Assembly (NCBI GenBank): GCA_032871835.1
Contig: CM065301.1
Coordinates: 12,222,413-12,286,412, forward strand
Reading direction: 5' to 3'
DNA length: 64,000 nt
Origin: Dipteronia dyeriana
Taxonomy: Eukaryota; Streptophyta; Magnoliopsida; Sapindales; Sapindaceae
Positions 46,901-60,000 of this stretch are shown here, one piece after another. The notes under the pieces were generated by a model, which saw only the letters and a list, made by a program, of their open reading frames with translations, had not been told where the DNA came from and did no database searches. The position numbers and the translations under genes were made by a program. How positions within the stretch are numbered: the first letter of the stretch is position 1; every line of letters begins with the position of its first letter.

Positions 46901-49900
46901 CAACGTAGCATACTGTCTTCTAACAGAGGATGAAGAACCACTGACTTTCCATGAAGCTGCAAATAGCTCAGATGCATCTCCGTGGATGACAGCAATGCAG
47001 AAAGAAATTGAAGCTCTACACAAGAACAAGACATGGGAGGTTGTTCCACTACCACATGGAAGAAAAGCCATCGGAAACAAATGGGTCTATAAGATCAAAG
47101 GGGTTGGTAATGACCAAGTGGAGCGGTATCGTGCAAGACTAGTGGTAAAAGGATATGCTCAAAAAGAAGATATTGACTTCAATGATATATTTTCCCTAGT
47201 GGTTTGACTTACAACAGTCAGAGTAGTCCTTGCCATGTATTCTACGTTTGACCTACACTAGAGCAGTTGGATGTGAAAGCTGCATTTCTTCATGGAGAAC
47301 TTGAAGAAGAAATTTATATGCTTCAACCAGAAGGTTTTGCCAAAGAAGACATGGAGAACTTGGTTTGCAGGTTAACCAAATCTCTGTATGGTTTAAAACA
47401 GGCACCGAGGTGTTGGTACAAGAGATTTGATTCTTTCATTATAAGTCTAGGGTACAAAAGACTTAGTTCAGACCATTATACTTACTATAAGAGGTTTAAA
47501 GATGATGACGACTTCATTATCTTGTTGTTGTATGTGGATGACATATTGGTAGTAGGCCCAACAAAGATCGAGTCCTAAAATTAAAGGCACAGTTGGCTAG
47601 GGAGTTTGATGTAAAGGATGTAGTACTAACAAACAAGATTCTAGAGATGTAAATTTACCAAGACATAAAAAATAAGAAGTTTTGGCTTTCTCAGAAGAAC
47701 TATTTGAGGAAAATTTTATGACACTTCAACATGTAAGATTGTAAGCCAATTTCTACCCTACTGATCGGTCTATTTCTATACATGTTTTAGGTCCCCATTT
47801 CCTATTATTTGTGCTTTGTTCTTGGATAAAATTAGGTATTTTATGTGTTTGTTGAGCATATGTATGTCATATTCCATTCAAGAGGTGTTGGATGTTATTT
47901 TGGAGAAAATGAGCAAAAAGATCAATTTTCAGACCAGTACAGAACAGTCATATTTCGGGACTAATATCTCTCAGCTCATATCGAATTGTGTGTCCTAATA
48001 CCTATGGATTGAAAGCCCCAAAAGTCTAGTTTCCTGCACACTTTACGGATCACAATTCTGATATTCTTAGAAGAAGTTATGGGCAATTTAGTAACCGAAG
48101 GTCAGTGCTGAAAAGTCAACGGCGGCCTAGACTACCGTCCAGGCACAAGACCTAGCCAGCGGTCTACGGAGCGGTACATGGCAGAGGAATTCCACGGTCT
48201 AGACCGCAGCGACCTCCAGAGCGATTCAGGCCACGTTTGATGGTTTTTTTGTGGAAAACCACTTCGAATTTGTCCATAATTGTTCCAAAACTTACCAAAT
48301 CAAATTTTAATGATTTTAGAAGACCAAAACATGTTTGGGAAACTTCCAAAACGTAAATTATGAGTCAAACATCAAAAGAGGAAATTCAATTTAGGAAAGG
48401 ATTCTCACTTCTTGTTTCATTCTACTTTCCCACTTGATGAATTTCCTAAACCTAAGAAGAATTCGGGGTTCACAAGGAAAAATCACATGTAAATACTTCA
48501 TATTCTTTGCAATTCATAGAGGATATAGAAGCTAAGGGAGGTCCCAAGCCACCAAGAGGGTCATCCCCCACCTCTCTATCACCATACATCACCATACACC
48601 TTTCATTCATCTTTACGCATCGAAGATTCGAAGACGAAGAAGAATTCATCATTGAAGACTTGAAGAACTCATAGAAGACCTTAATGGGATTTATCTTTTC
48701 TTTCTCTTTTCCTTCTATTTTCATGATGTGTAACTAAATCCATAACTAGGGAATCAATGTGAACCTTTTGTGAATGCTCATGTTTGGATTAATAATATTC
48801 TTTCATCATCTCAATTCTTGATTTGTTCGCTGCTCTTAATTGCTTGACTCTCATTAGTTTTAATATTTATTCACACCATAGATCAAGGGTGGATAATTAT
48901 TTGGTATTATTTTAGGGTTAAGACTATCTGAGAATCAGGGTTAGAGTATAGACCAAACCTAACCTTGATTAATGCTCTTTTGAACGAATGAATTTTATCT
49001 TTAGCATAGACCAATCAAAGTATAGAATTTGGTTCTTATTTCTTACGCTTAATGGGTTTCCGATCATTGTTCACACCATAGACCAAGGGTGAATAGTGGT
49101 TGGGAATACTTGACTCATCCCGCGATCATACGGTAATAGTCATATTAAAGATAAATAATGAACCCTTGAATTGATTGAATCTTTTACAAATTAATCCATG
49201 CATTAAGTGTTCATAATTGGGGATCATTGATGACCTAGTGCTTTCTCACCATTGATCACAACCAAATCCTTTTAATTGCTTTCTTTAGTTTAATTTAATT
49301 TAGTTTTAGTTTTAAATCAATCATCATCAATATTTGGTTACTTTAATTTAGTTTTAATTAGAATTAGTTTTATTCGATAAATCTCTAGTACTTGTGGGAA
49401 CGATCCTTACTTGCCACTGTGCTTATCTTCACGATTCGTGCGCTTGCGAGTATTGTTTTTATAACACGATTTACAACAATTACCTACATCATGTGAATTT
49501 TAAATTATCGTCAAGTATGAGTTCTAGCAATGAAGTAGAGAGGATGAAAATGTCTCAAGTACCACATGCATCAGCAATGAAAAGTTTGATGTTCGCTATG
49601 ATATGTACAAGACCAGACATTGCATAAGCAGTGTGAGCAGTTAGTCGATACATGACGAATCCTGGTATAAAGCATTGGAATGCTATGAAGAGGCTTTTGA
49701 GATACATCAGAGGAACCTCAGATGCTACATTATGTTATGGAGGATCATAATTTACTGTTAATGGTTATATGGATTCTGATTTTGCTGGAGATCTCGGTAA
49801 AAGAAAATCTACTACTGGTTATGTGTTTATAATTGTAACATGAGCTGTGAGCTGAATTTTTAAGTTACAAACAGTTGTGGCTCTATCTACAATTGAGGTA

Positions 49901-50937
49901 GAGTACATGGCAACTACACAAGCTTGTAAGGAAACAGTTTGGATTAAAAGGCTAATGGAGGAACTTGGGCACAAACAAGAGAAGATCATTTTGTTTTGTG
50001 ACAGTCAGAGTGCCTTGCACATCGCAAGGAATCCAACTTTCCATTCCAGAACCAAGCACATAGGAGTATAATATCACTTTGTTCGGGAAGTAGTGGAAGA
50101 CGGTAGTGTGGATATGCAAAAGATACACACCAAGGAAAATCTAGCAGATGTAATGACCAAGCCTATCAATACTGACAAGTTCATGTGGTGTAGATCCTCC
50201 TATGGTCTAGTAGAAACGTAAGTAGCATGAATTAGAACAAGGATTAGAAGCATAATCAGACCATGAAAAGATGAATTCAAGTGGGAGAATGAAGGAAATA
50301 AAGTCATTTTTCTTCTAGATTGCCAAATCTTGGTTGGTATGCATTAATGACTTGAAGACTTTTGGAGTTGATGGATGATAGTTAATTCTCTCAACTAGAT
50401 ATATTAATGGCATGTATGAGTTCTTTTGCCTATAAATAGAAGCCATGTTTCTCCACTCTTCTCATCCCAAGCTAACAAACTCTTATCTTCTTTCTTCCTA
50501 AATTGTTATTTCCTCTTATTTGAAAGAAATGTTGTAGTTCTCTCCTAAAATATTAGAGAGAGGTTGTCATCATTTTTTGTCTAATAAAATCCTTCTGGTC
50601 TTTGTCCGTGGATGTTTTCCTCACATTGAGGGTTTTACCATGTAAATCTTGTGTCCATTGTTTTTTATCTCATATTTTATTCTCAATTTGAATTTACGTT
50701 AGGAATCGAAATACGTCAGTTCATAAGACACCAAAATTCGTTAAACAATTCGTAACTTGATTCCCTTGTCGTAAAATATGGAAGCAATGAAACTTCATTT
50801 GATTAAGTTTGTGCTTACAATCAAACCATGATTTTGCTTACAATTAAACTAGTGTGCTTTGAGCCGTCAAGGAGGATGATAACCGAAAAGAAAAATGACC
50901 ACAAGAGAGCACAATGTCTTCCATGGATGTATGTATG

Positions 50938-51006
<69 letters not shown>

Positions 51007-54000
51007 ATTGACTAGAAATTTATTATTCTTACCAGTCAAAGTTGTTCAGCATACAACCGTGAACAAGATCAGCACATGCAACCTTAACACTCTGGGCCCC
51101 AATACTGTACAAAAAGACATGAGCTACATTATTTAAATGACAATTATGCGACAATAATGAAATGGAAAGACAAATCACTAAAAGAAAACGGACATTTACA
51201 CAAGTATGACGCATACTTTCACCGTATTAGTAGTGCTCAGTAAAAATGAAAAGATGTTATGTTCCAAAGATGTAAACGATCCAGCTGGTAATTAATAATG
51301 TGACAAAAATTCAAAATCTTTTTTCGTCATGTAGGAACCAAAAGTCATGCCCGACCTTAGTGTTATTATAGTCCATAGTTCCAGCCCAAACTATAAAGCC
51401 CTATGATGAAAGGCAGTTGAAGCCAGTAAAAAGGCCCAACAAAGTTGCTCCAACCCAGTCTGTTCTTTGCCTTATTCAAACGACACCGTTTTGTGCTCTT
51501 ATCATGTTGCTTGTTGATCACAGATTTGCAGCTGACTTGGAAAATTGTGATTGGCACCTCTGGTCTGATGTGGTCCTTATCTGATGGAGGGTATAAAACC
51601 GAAGATGAGGAAAGAGAATTCATTCTGATTACTAGGGTTTTTTCATTTAGTTTTCTCTGATGCTATTTTCCCTGTATTCTCTCGTGTTCTTGATATTCAT
51701 CTTGAATATCATGCTTTTCTGTTGTGATTTTGTTATAGTGATAGAAGAGAAAAAGATAGATCTATGTGCGAGGATTCTGTATATGTAACTTTTGAGTTGT
51801 TCTGAGTTGAATCTCAGTTATGGTTTAAGCTCTAGGTTACCATTTGTTGAGTGACTTTGTTGTGGTTATTCTGGGCTCCTTTTGAGGGCTAGATTGTAGA
51901 TTTTCTGACTAGTTTCTAAGGCTGTAATAACTCTTTATAGTGATAGGGTCTCTCTAAAGAGGCTCAACGTGTATGTAGAGCGATTCTTGGCTGAATCACG
52001 ATAACTCTTCGTGTTTTTTCCTTTCTCTACCTTCTTTGCATTTTCTTTGATCTTTTTATTTTTGAGATTAGTTTGTTTGAAATTGTGTCAGTTGTTGTTT
52101 GTGGTGCTTTATCATTTCAGTTTATTATTGTAAGAGATTCTTGCAGGTATTTTGTGTACAGTTGGTTGATTTGAGTCGACCAGATCAACCAACAGTGGTA
52201 TCAAAGCCCACCAGCACCAACGGCGGACAATCAGGACCAAGAACAACAGGCGGTCGAGCCTCCAGTTGTTGTAGCATCAGTTGCTGAGCTGTCGGCTACT
52301 GACGAATCATCCAGAGAAAGCGACGTCGGAGAAAGCAGTGAATCTGCTAGCAGCGCAGAGGGGGTAAAACTTTCTAATTTTAGTGATTTTGGTAATTTCA
52401 ATTCAACATTTATGAACATGAAAATCGAAATAGATAAATTCGATGGTACTGGGGATTTTGGCATTTGGAGAAGAAAGGTGAAAGCCCTTCTTTCCAGCAA
52501 AAAATCCTCAAGGCCATCGAAGGCCCTGATAAACTGTCTGACTCATTAACTATAGAACAGAAAACTGATATGCTTGAAATGGCCTTAGGCACTATTATCT
52601 TAAATTTATCTGATAATGTTCTTAGAGAGGTTAATGAGGAAACTACTGCTAGTGATGTTTGGAAAAAGTTAGAAAGTCTATACCTTACAAAATCTTTAAC
52701 AAACAAGATATATCTAAAAGAAAGACTATTTAGCTTTAAGATGGATCCTAGTAAAGGCTTAGGTCAAAATCTAGATGAATTCAAGAAAATGACCCTAGAA
52801 TTAGCCAATGAAGGAGATAATGAAAAGCTAAGTGATGAAAATGAAGCAATTTTTCTTTTGAACTCACTACCTGAATCCTTTAAGGATGTAAAAGCTGCCA
52901 TTAAATATGGTAGGACTTCTCTATCTTTAGAAAAATGTATTTTTGCTCTAAAATCTAAAGACTTAGAACTTAAGATAGAAAAGAAAGATAATGGTGAGAA
53001 CTTGTTTGCAAGAAGTAGACAAACAGTAAGAAATAACAATAACAATAATAATAACCACAATAATAATAATAAAGGAAAGGGTAGAAGTAATACTCCTAAC
53101 CGTAATAGATCTCAGTCTAAAAACAGAAATGGTAATAGAAAATGTTATTATTGTGGTAAAGAGGGTCATATTAGGAAATATTGCTATGAGCTTAAGAAAA
53201 AGAACCAAGAAAAGACCCAAAATGATGGTGATGCATCTATTACTTCTAAATCATTTGAACCTAGTAAAGTCTTAGCAGTTGCAACTGAAGACATAAAAAC
53301 TGAATGGATTTTAGATTCAGGCTACTCTTTCCATATGACATCTAGGAAAGATTGGTTTATAGATTTTAAGGAACTTAGTGGCAGCAGTGTGAGGTAGAAG
53401 GAATAGGTTCTGTAGCTGTTAGGATGTATGATGGTATTGTTAGAATTTTTAAGAATGTTAGATATGTGCCTAATTTGAAAAGAAACTTGATTTCTTTAGG
53501 TGTATTAGATGAAGAAGGATACTGTTACAAGGATGAGGAAGGTGTCTTAAAAGTATCTAGGGGTTCACTAGTTATCTTGAAAGGTGATAAGATAAATGGT
53601 CTTTATGTTTTAAAGGGTGAAACTGTAATTGATGATACTGCTATTGTAGCAACTAAAACTAATAATGTTGCACCTCTATGGCATAAAAGATTAGGTCATA
53701 TGAGTGAGAGAGGCTTAAATGAGTTAAGTTAGCAGAATTTAGTTAATGGGGACAGACTTAATAATATTGAATTTTGTGAAAACTGTACCCTAGAAAAACA
53801 ACATAGGTTAAGTTTTAGTACAGCTCAACATAACACTAAAGAGGTCCTTCAATATGTACATTCAGACCTTTGGGGACCTTCACAGGTCACAACTCATTGT
53901 GAAAATCAGTGTTTTCTGTCTTTGATAGATGCTTTCACTAGAAAGGTCTGGGTATACCTATTGAAGTCAAAAGATCAAGCTTTTGAGAGTTTTAAAACTT

Positions 54001-57000
54001 GAAAACAGTTAGTTGAGAATCAAACTTCTAAGAAAGTCAAAGTACTAAGAACTGATAATGGCCTAGAATTTTGTAAAGATGAGTTTAATAAATTCTGTAG
54101 TGATAATGGCATAGAAAGACATAGAACAGTAAGGTACACACCCCAACAGAATGGAGTATCTGAAAGAATGAATAGAACCATCCTAGATAAGGTTAGGTGT
54201 CTATTAATAAGTTCTGGTTTGAGTAAGAAATTTTGGGGGGAGGCTGTTGCTACAACTACTTATTTGATTAATAGGTCACCATCTACTGCTATAGGTCTAA
54301 AAACACCAGAAGAAAAATGGACTGGTAGGCCTCATAGTCTAAAACATTTAAGGGTGTTTGGTTGTGCAGCCTATGCTCATCAATCTGAAGGGAAACTTGA
54401 ACCTAGGTCTTTAAGAGGTGTTTTCTCAGGTTATCCTTTAGAAATTAAGGGATATAAAATATGGCTTAGGGACTGTAAATGTTTTAAAGTAATAATTAGC
54501 AGAGATGTTGTATTTGATGAGAGTAAAATGTCATGCAAAGAAACTGATAATACTGATAAATCTGACCTAAAACATTCTAATAATATTGGAGGCAAGACTC
54601 AAGTAGAAATTAATAATTATTCTTTTGAACAAGTTCCAGTTCAGCCTGATCATACTGATGATGATGAATCTATCCACAGTGATCATGATAATAAGGTGGA
54701 AGATAGTCAAAATCAGTCAGTAATAGAAGAGTCCTTAGCTGATTATGAGTTAGTTAGAGATAGGGCTAAAAGAATTATTAAACCTAATAGTAAGTATGCT
54801 TATGCAGATGTAATTTCTTTTGCCTTATATACTGGTCAAGAGATAGAATCAGCTGAACCTAGGAATTATTTGGAAGCTATGAACTCCATTGATAGGCTAA
54901 AATTGTTGAATGCTATGAGAGAAGAGATGGAATCTCTTAAAAAGAATAGAACTTGGTTTCTTGTAAAGAAACCTGAAAAACAAAAGATTGTGGATTGTAA
55001 ATGGATTTTTAAGTTGAAAGAAGGCTTAAAACAAAATGATCAACCTAGATATAAGGCTATGTTAGTTGCCAAGAGATTTACCCAAAGAGAGGGAATTGAT
55101 AATAATGAATTTTTTTCACTCGTAGTCAAGTATAAAACCATAAGAATTGTGCTTGCATTAGTCAGTTTTTATGATTTAGAACTTGAGCAACTAGATGTGA
55201 AAACAGTCTTCTTACATGGAGACTTAGATGAAACCATATATATGTCACAACCTGAGGGTTTTGAGTCTAAGACTAAATCTTCCTATGTTTGTCTTCTAAA
55301 GAAATCTCTCTATGGTTTGAAGCAAGCACCTAGGCAATGGTACAAAAGATTTAATAGTTACATTAGTAGTTTAGGTTTTATTAAGAGTAAATATGATGCA
55401 TGTTTCTACTTTACTAGTGAAAATATTTTAAATTCCATCTATTTACTCTTATATGTTGATGATATGTTAATTGCTAGTAAGAGTATGCCTAGGATTAGAG
55501 AGTTAAAGAAGAAACTGAAAACTGAAAACTGAAAACTGAATTTGACATGAAAGATTTAGGAAATGCTAAAAGAATTCTAGGGATAGAAATTGTTAGAACT
55601 AGGAAAGAGTCAACATTGTGTCTTAAATAAGAAAATTATCCGTTAAAATTTGTTGATAGGTTTTCTATGAAAAACAGTAAACCTGTCAATGTTCCTCTTT
55701 CACCTAGTTTTGTGTTATCTGTTGCCCTATCACCTAGATCTATAGAAGAGAAAAGATTTATGGAATCCATACCCTATTCTAGTGTTGTTGAATCTATTAT
55801 GTATGTTATGATTAGTACTAGACCAGATTTAGCACAGTCCATTAGTGTTTTATCTAGATATATGGTCAATCCTGGTAAAGGTCATTGGAATGCTATGAAA
55901 TGGCTGTTAAGGTATATTAATTCAACCACTGCAGTTGGTTTAGTATATAATTGTGCTAATTTTGTTATAGATTTAACAGGATATGTAGATTCTGATTATG
56001 CGGGTGACAGAGACAAAAGAAGATCTACATCTTCTTATTTTTTTCACAATAGCTGGCTATTGTATAAGTTGGAAAAGTCAGTTACAATCTGTTGTGGCTT
56101 TATCCACTACAGAAGTTGAATATATTGCAGTAACAGAAGATATTAAGGAAGCAATATGACTTCAAGGTCTTTTAGGTGAAATTAAGATTTTTACAGGTAA
56201 AGCTATCATCTTTACTGATAGTCAAAATGCCTTGCACTTGTGTAAAAATCCTGTATTTCACGAAAGAACTAAACACATAGAGGTTAAATATCATTTTATA
56301 AGAGATAAAATTTCTGAAGGAATTGTTGAAGTGGAAAAGATATCCACTGAAGAAAATCCAGCAGATATAGGGACTAAAGTGGTTCCCTATAGCAAGTTCA
56401 AGCATTGCTTGAATTTGCTAAAATTAGGTGATTATGATTAATTGTTTTCTGTGTTTTTTGAGACAGGTTGGAGAGATCTCTGTTTCTATATGAGTTTGTT
56501 GCAGTCTTGCTTGCTGTAAAGATGGACTAGGTGGAATATGTTATTAGAGTCCATAGTACCAGCCCAAACTATAAAGCCCAATGATGAAAGGCAGTTGAAG
56601 CCAGTAAAAAGGCCCAATAAAGTTGCTCTAGCCCAGTTTGTTCTTTGCCTTATTCAAACGACACCGTTTTGTGCTCTTATCATGTTGCTTGTTGATCACA
56701 GATTTGCAGCTGACTTGGAAAATTGTGATTGGCCTCTGGTCTGATGTGGACCTTATCTGATAGAGGATATAAAACCAAATATGAGGAAAGAGAATTCATT
56801 CTGATTACTAGGGTTTTTTCATTTAGTTTTCTCTTATGCTTTTTTCCCTGTATTCTCTCGTGTTCTTGATATTCATCTTGAATATCATGCTTTTCTGTTG
56901 TGATTTTGTTATAGTGATAGAAGAGAAAAAGATAGATCTGTGTGTGATGATTTTGTATATATAACTTTTGAGTTGTTCTGAGTTGAATCTCAGTTATGGT

Positions 57001-60000
57001 GTGAGCTCTAGGTTACCGTTTGTTGTGGTTATTCTGGGCTCCTTTTGAGGGCTAGATTGTAGATTTTCTGAGTAGTTTCTAAGGCTATAATAACTCTTTA
57101 TAGTGATAGGGTCTCTCCAAAGAGGTTCAACGTGGATGTAGGCCGATTCTTGGCTGAACCACGATAACTCTTCGTGTTTTTCCTTTCTCTGCCTTCTTTG
57201 AATTTTCTTTGATCTTTTTATTTTTGAGATTGGTTTGTTTGAAATTGTGTCAGTTGTTGTTTACGGTGCTTTATCATTTCAGTTTATTATTGTAAGAGAT
57301 TCTTGCAGGTATTTTGTGTAAAGTTGGTTGATTTAAGTCGACCAGATCAACCAACACTTAGTCCTTCGAGGATATGCTTAGGATTCTTTCATTGCCTTCC
57401 TTCTTTTTCTCTTTTTTTTTTTAAGTGTAAGTGAAATACTCACTTGTAGGAAGGAGAAAAAAATTAAACAAATATTAACTATGTATTTTTTTTATACTTA
57501 AAATCGAGGGGAAAAAAAAAAGACAACAAAAGAACCTTAATCCTATGTCTATAGAATTGTACATGCCTGGAGTTCAATCCTGTGTAGGGGTTTACGGCGG
57601 ATCGAATCCATTAGATTTATCATGATCCAAGATCTGATCTGATTGGATTGAAGAAATTACAATCCGATCCGATCCAATTTTAAAATGGAATTCGATTTGA
57701 CCCGATCTGATGACAATTATATTCAATCCAATCCAATTCAATTGTAAAATACTTAAATCCGATCCAATAGATCGAATTCATATGAAACAATTCTTAATAT
57801 ATAAAAGTTAAAAATTCCTAAGATTAACAAATTTAAATTATAAAACCAGATTATTAATTCATATGGTACTTCAATACAATTAATAACGTAATAATTAACA
57901 TAAAAACAATACATAATTGTACACTTTAAAGTTCAAAAAGTCTAACAAATTATAAACATTAATCATACGTTAAAAATCTAAGCATAATAAGGTCATCTAA
58001 GATTTTGAAATAAAAATATAATCATCTGTCATAACAAAATACAATAGCTCCTAAAATTTGCTCAATGTTCATATGTATAAGACAAAATAAATTGATCTAT
58101 TATAAATTACACCCTATATTTTGGCGGATCCAACGGATTGATGGATTTTCATATGGAAATCCAAGATTCGATTCGGTCCATTGGATTTCAAAATTTAAAA
58201 TTCAATCTGATTCAATCATGTCCTAAATTCCGATCCAATCCATTCGATGAATCTCATTGTATTGGATTAGATCCTGTACACCCCTAATCATGTGTAGCCC
58301 ATGAGTCGCTATGGACTATTGAGAGTGGGATGTCAATAGTACAGGTAAGGGGCGAGTTTTCCATTACCATCCCCGACCCCAATTAGTATGAGAAATACCA
58401 AGTGAATATACATCAGAAAATCAACTATGCGGGTATGGGAATTCCCCATTAAGGGGTCGGTATGGGGATTCCCCATTTAATTAATTATTTTTATGTTATA
58501 ATTCAACTTAATATATTTTATTAAAAAATTAATATTTTAATATTAATTTTAGAATAATTTTAAAAGTTTCATTATATATTGAAACAATATTAAAATATTT
58601 TATTATTTAAAAAATAATAATTAAAATATTTTATTTCAATTTTTTAATCAAACTTAATTTAAATCAATTGTTTTTGTACAATCACATACTACACCAAACA
58701 AATGACAATAATATATTTATTCAAATATCATATTGTACCGAGCACAATATTAATTTAATCATATCTTATCTAATCCCATTAGATTAAATCCTATAAAAAT
58801 AGTTATATCCATTCGTGCGTAACATAATTAAGGTCTTTTATTTATTTATTTTATGGTAGTTTATCATAAGTAATAAATTAATAAAAATACGTTATCTTTA
58901 AGATGATAATTTTGGAAGGAAATATTTTAAATGTCAATCCAATGATTTGGAATTAAATGAAAAGTTTGGATTTCTTACCGTTTATTTTCAGTTTTTTTTT
59001 TTATTGATGATATTTTTAAATTTTTTAACCATTTAAAAAACAAACGAAACAACTTCATAGAATCAATTCAGACCCATTGAATGTTAAATATTTATATATA
59101 TATAAAAACAAATGACGAACCCCTCACTTAATCATTGAATAGTTTGGAAAGAAAATTCATAATATATATATAACCATAAACCTTTTCAGTTCTATAAACG
59201 CACGCTACCACCTCTCTTCCCCTTCTTGTGAAGAGATGTGACTTCCTTTTGTGCTCTAGAATAACAAATGACTACCAACTAAGTCATCGGACATCGACAA
59301 ATCAAATATGTAGAGTCATAGACAGTTCCAAATTTAGAGTAACTGCATTAATCTATGAATGAACTGCTAGAGTACCTGTTGGCTTTTTTAAATAACTCGT
59401 AAGTAGCTACCTCAAGCTGAAGATAATCAACCGCGAGTTGGGTGTTGTGTCCCGAGCTGTGGACACAGCAAAAAATGGATAATAATTCAAAATCAAATGA
59501 ATCATATAGTACAAATAATGAACTTGCAAGAAGAACACAGCCTCTAATAAAAATGTTAAATAGGATTTCGAGTTACATGATATTGGTCATACGAGTGAAC
59601 AAAATTTCGACAGACAAGCAGTAGCTAGTCACCGCACGCACAACATGATCTCGTCTAACAGTATCCTTCATTGCTTGCACTCGATAAAAATCATCATTTA
59701 TTAATCCCTGGCAAATTGAGACCCATATGCATCGTTAAAAGCAATTTTAGTCGTTGATTATTTTGAATGTGCAATACAATACATATTCAGGTCGGTGAAA
59801 CATGTACCATAACAATAAAAAAAAAATTATAAGGTTTTCTTAAAATACAAACAATTGTTTTAGAATTTAAAATGGAAGAGAAATCAAATTAAGACTATAT
59901 TTTAATGCGATTGATAGCTACTAAATATCAAGAAACAAAAAAAAAATTGATTAATGAAGCATGTTTTGTGAAGTAACTTCAAAATGTCAATATATATATA

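Larger units (their letters stand above)
41609..50728 (+). mobile_element. Ty1/copia LTR retrotransposon 2 in intron 4 of the pseudo-HPt gene
   Basis: LTRs 41609-42017 and 50290-50728 begin TGAAGGAAATA. CACCA flanks the element exactly (41604-41608, 50729-50733). The primer site is at 42019-42030, and a polypurine tract AAGTGGGAGAA directly precedes the 3' LTR. The order gag-PR-IN-RT-RNase H gives copia, of the kind close to Tnt1-type elements. Two LTR-like insertions of one family interrupt integrase (44193-46361) and reverse transcriptase (47762-49482). It lies antisense to the host gene. Confidence 0.95.
51361..57356 (+). mobile_element. Ty1/copia LTR retrotransposon 3 in intron 3 of the pseudo-HPt gene
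   Basis: LTRs 51361-52194 and 56539-57356 begin TGTTATTA and end CCAACA. The target duplication CTTAG is perfect (51356-51360, 57357-57361). The primer site TGGTATCAAAGC follows the 5' LTR at 52196-52207. One broken gag-pol frame spans 52412-56441. The two LTRs are more alike than those of copia 1, so this is among the younger insertions. It lies antisense to the host gene. Confidence 0.96.

Noticed and set aside
50821..51136. Open frames with alternating Tyr-Ile on both strands
   Set aside because: They are translations of the (TA)n microsatellite; only the 51033-51104 exon in this stretch is real.
53033..53070. Asn-rich tract as a prion-like host domain
   Set aside because: It lies within copia 3 gag, just before the zinc knuckle, and comes from AAT/AAC repeats.
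57585..58286. Missing active-site exon of the pseudo-HPt gene sought within or beside this element
   Set aside because: No HQLKG-type coding sequence was found. The active-site helix is fully accounted for by exon 3 at 59376-59456.
59209..59255. Alternative extra exon of the pseudo-HPt gene (between TTATTCTAG and GTAGCG) that also keeps the frame
   Set aside because: It would add a seventh exon and four extra residues, and needs the weaker donor at 59409-59410. Extending exon 3 to the AACAG|GTACTC donor gives the canonical HPt length and matches the paralogue exon.
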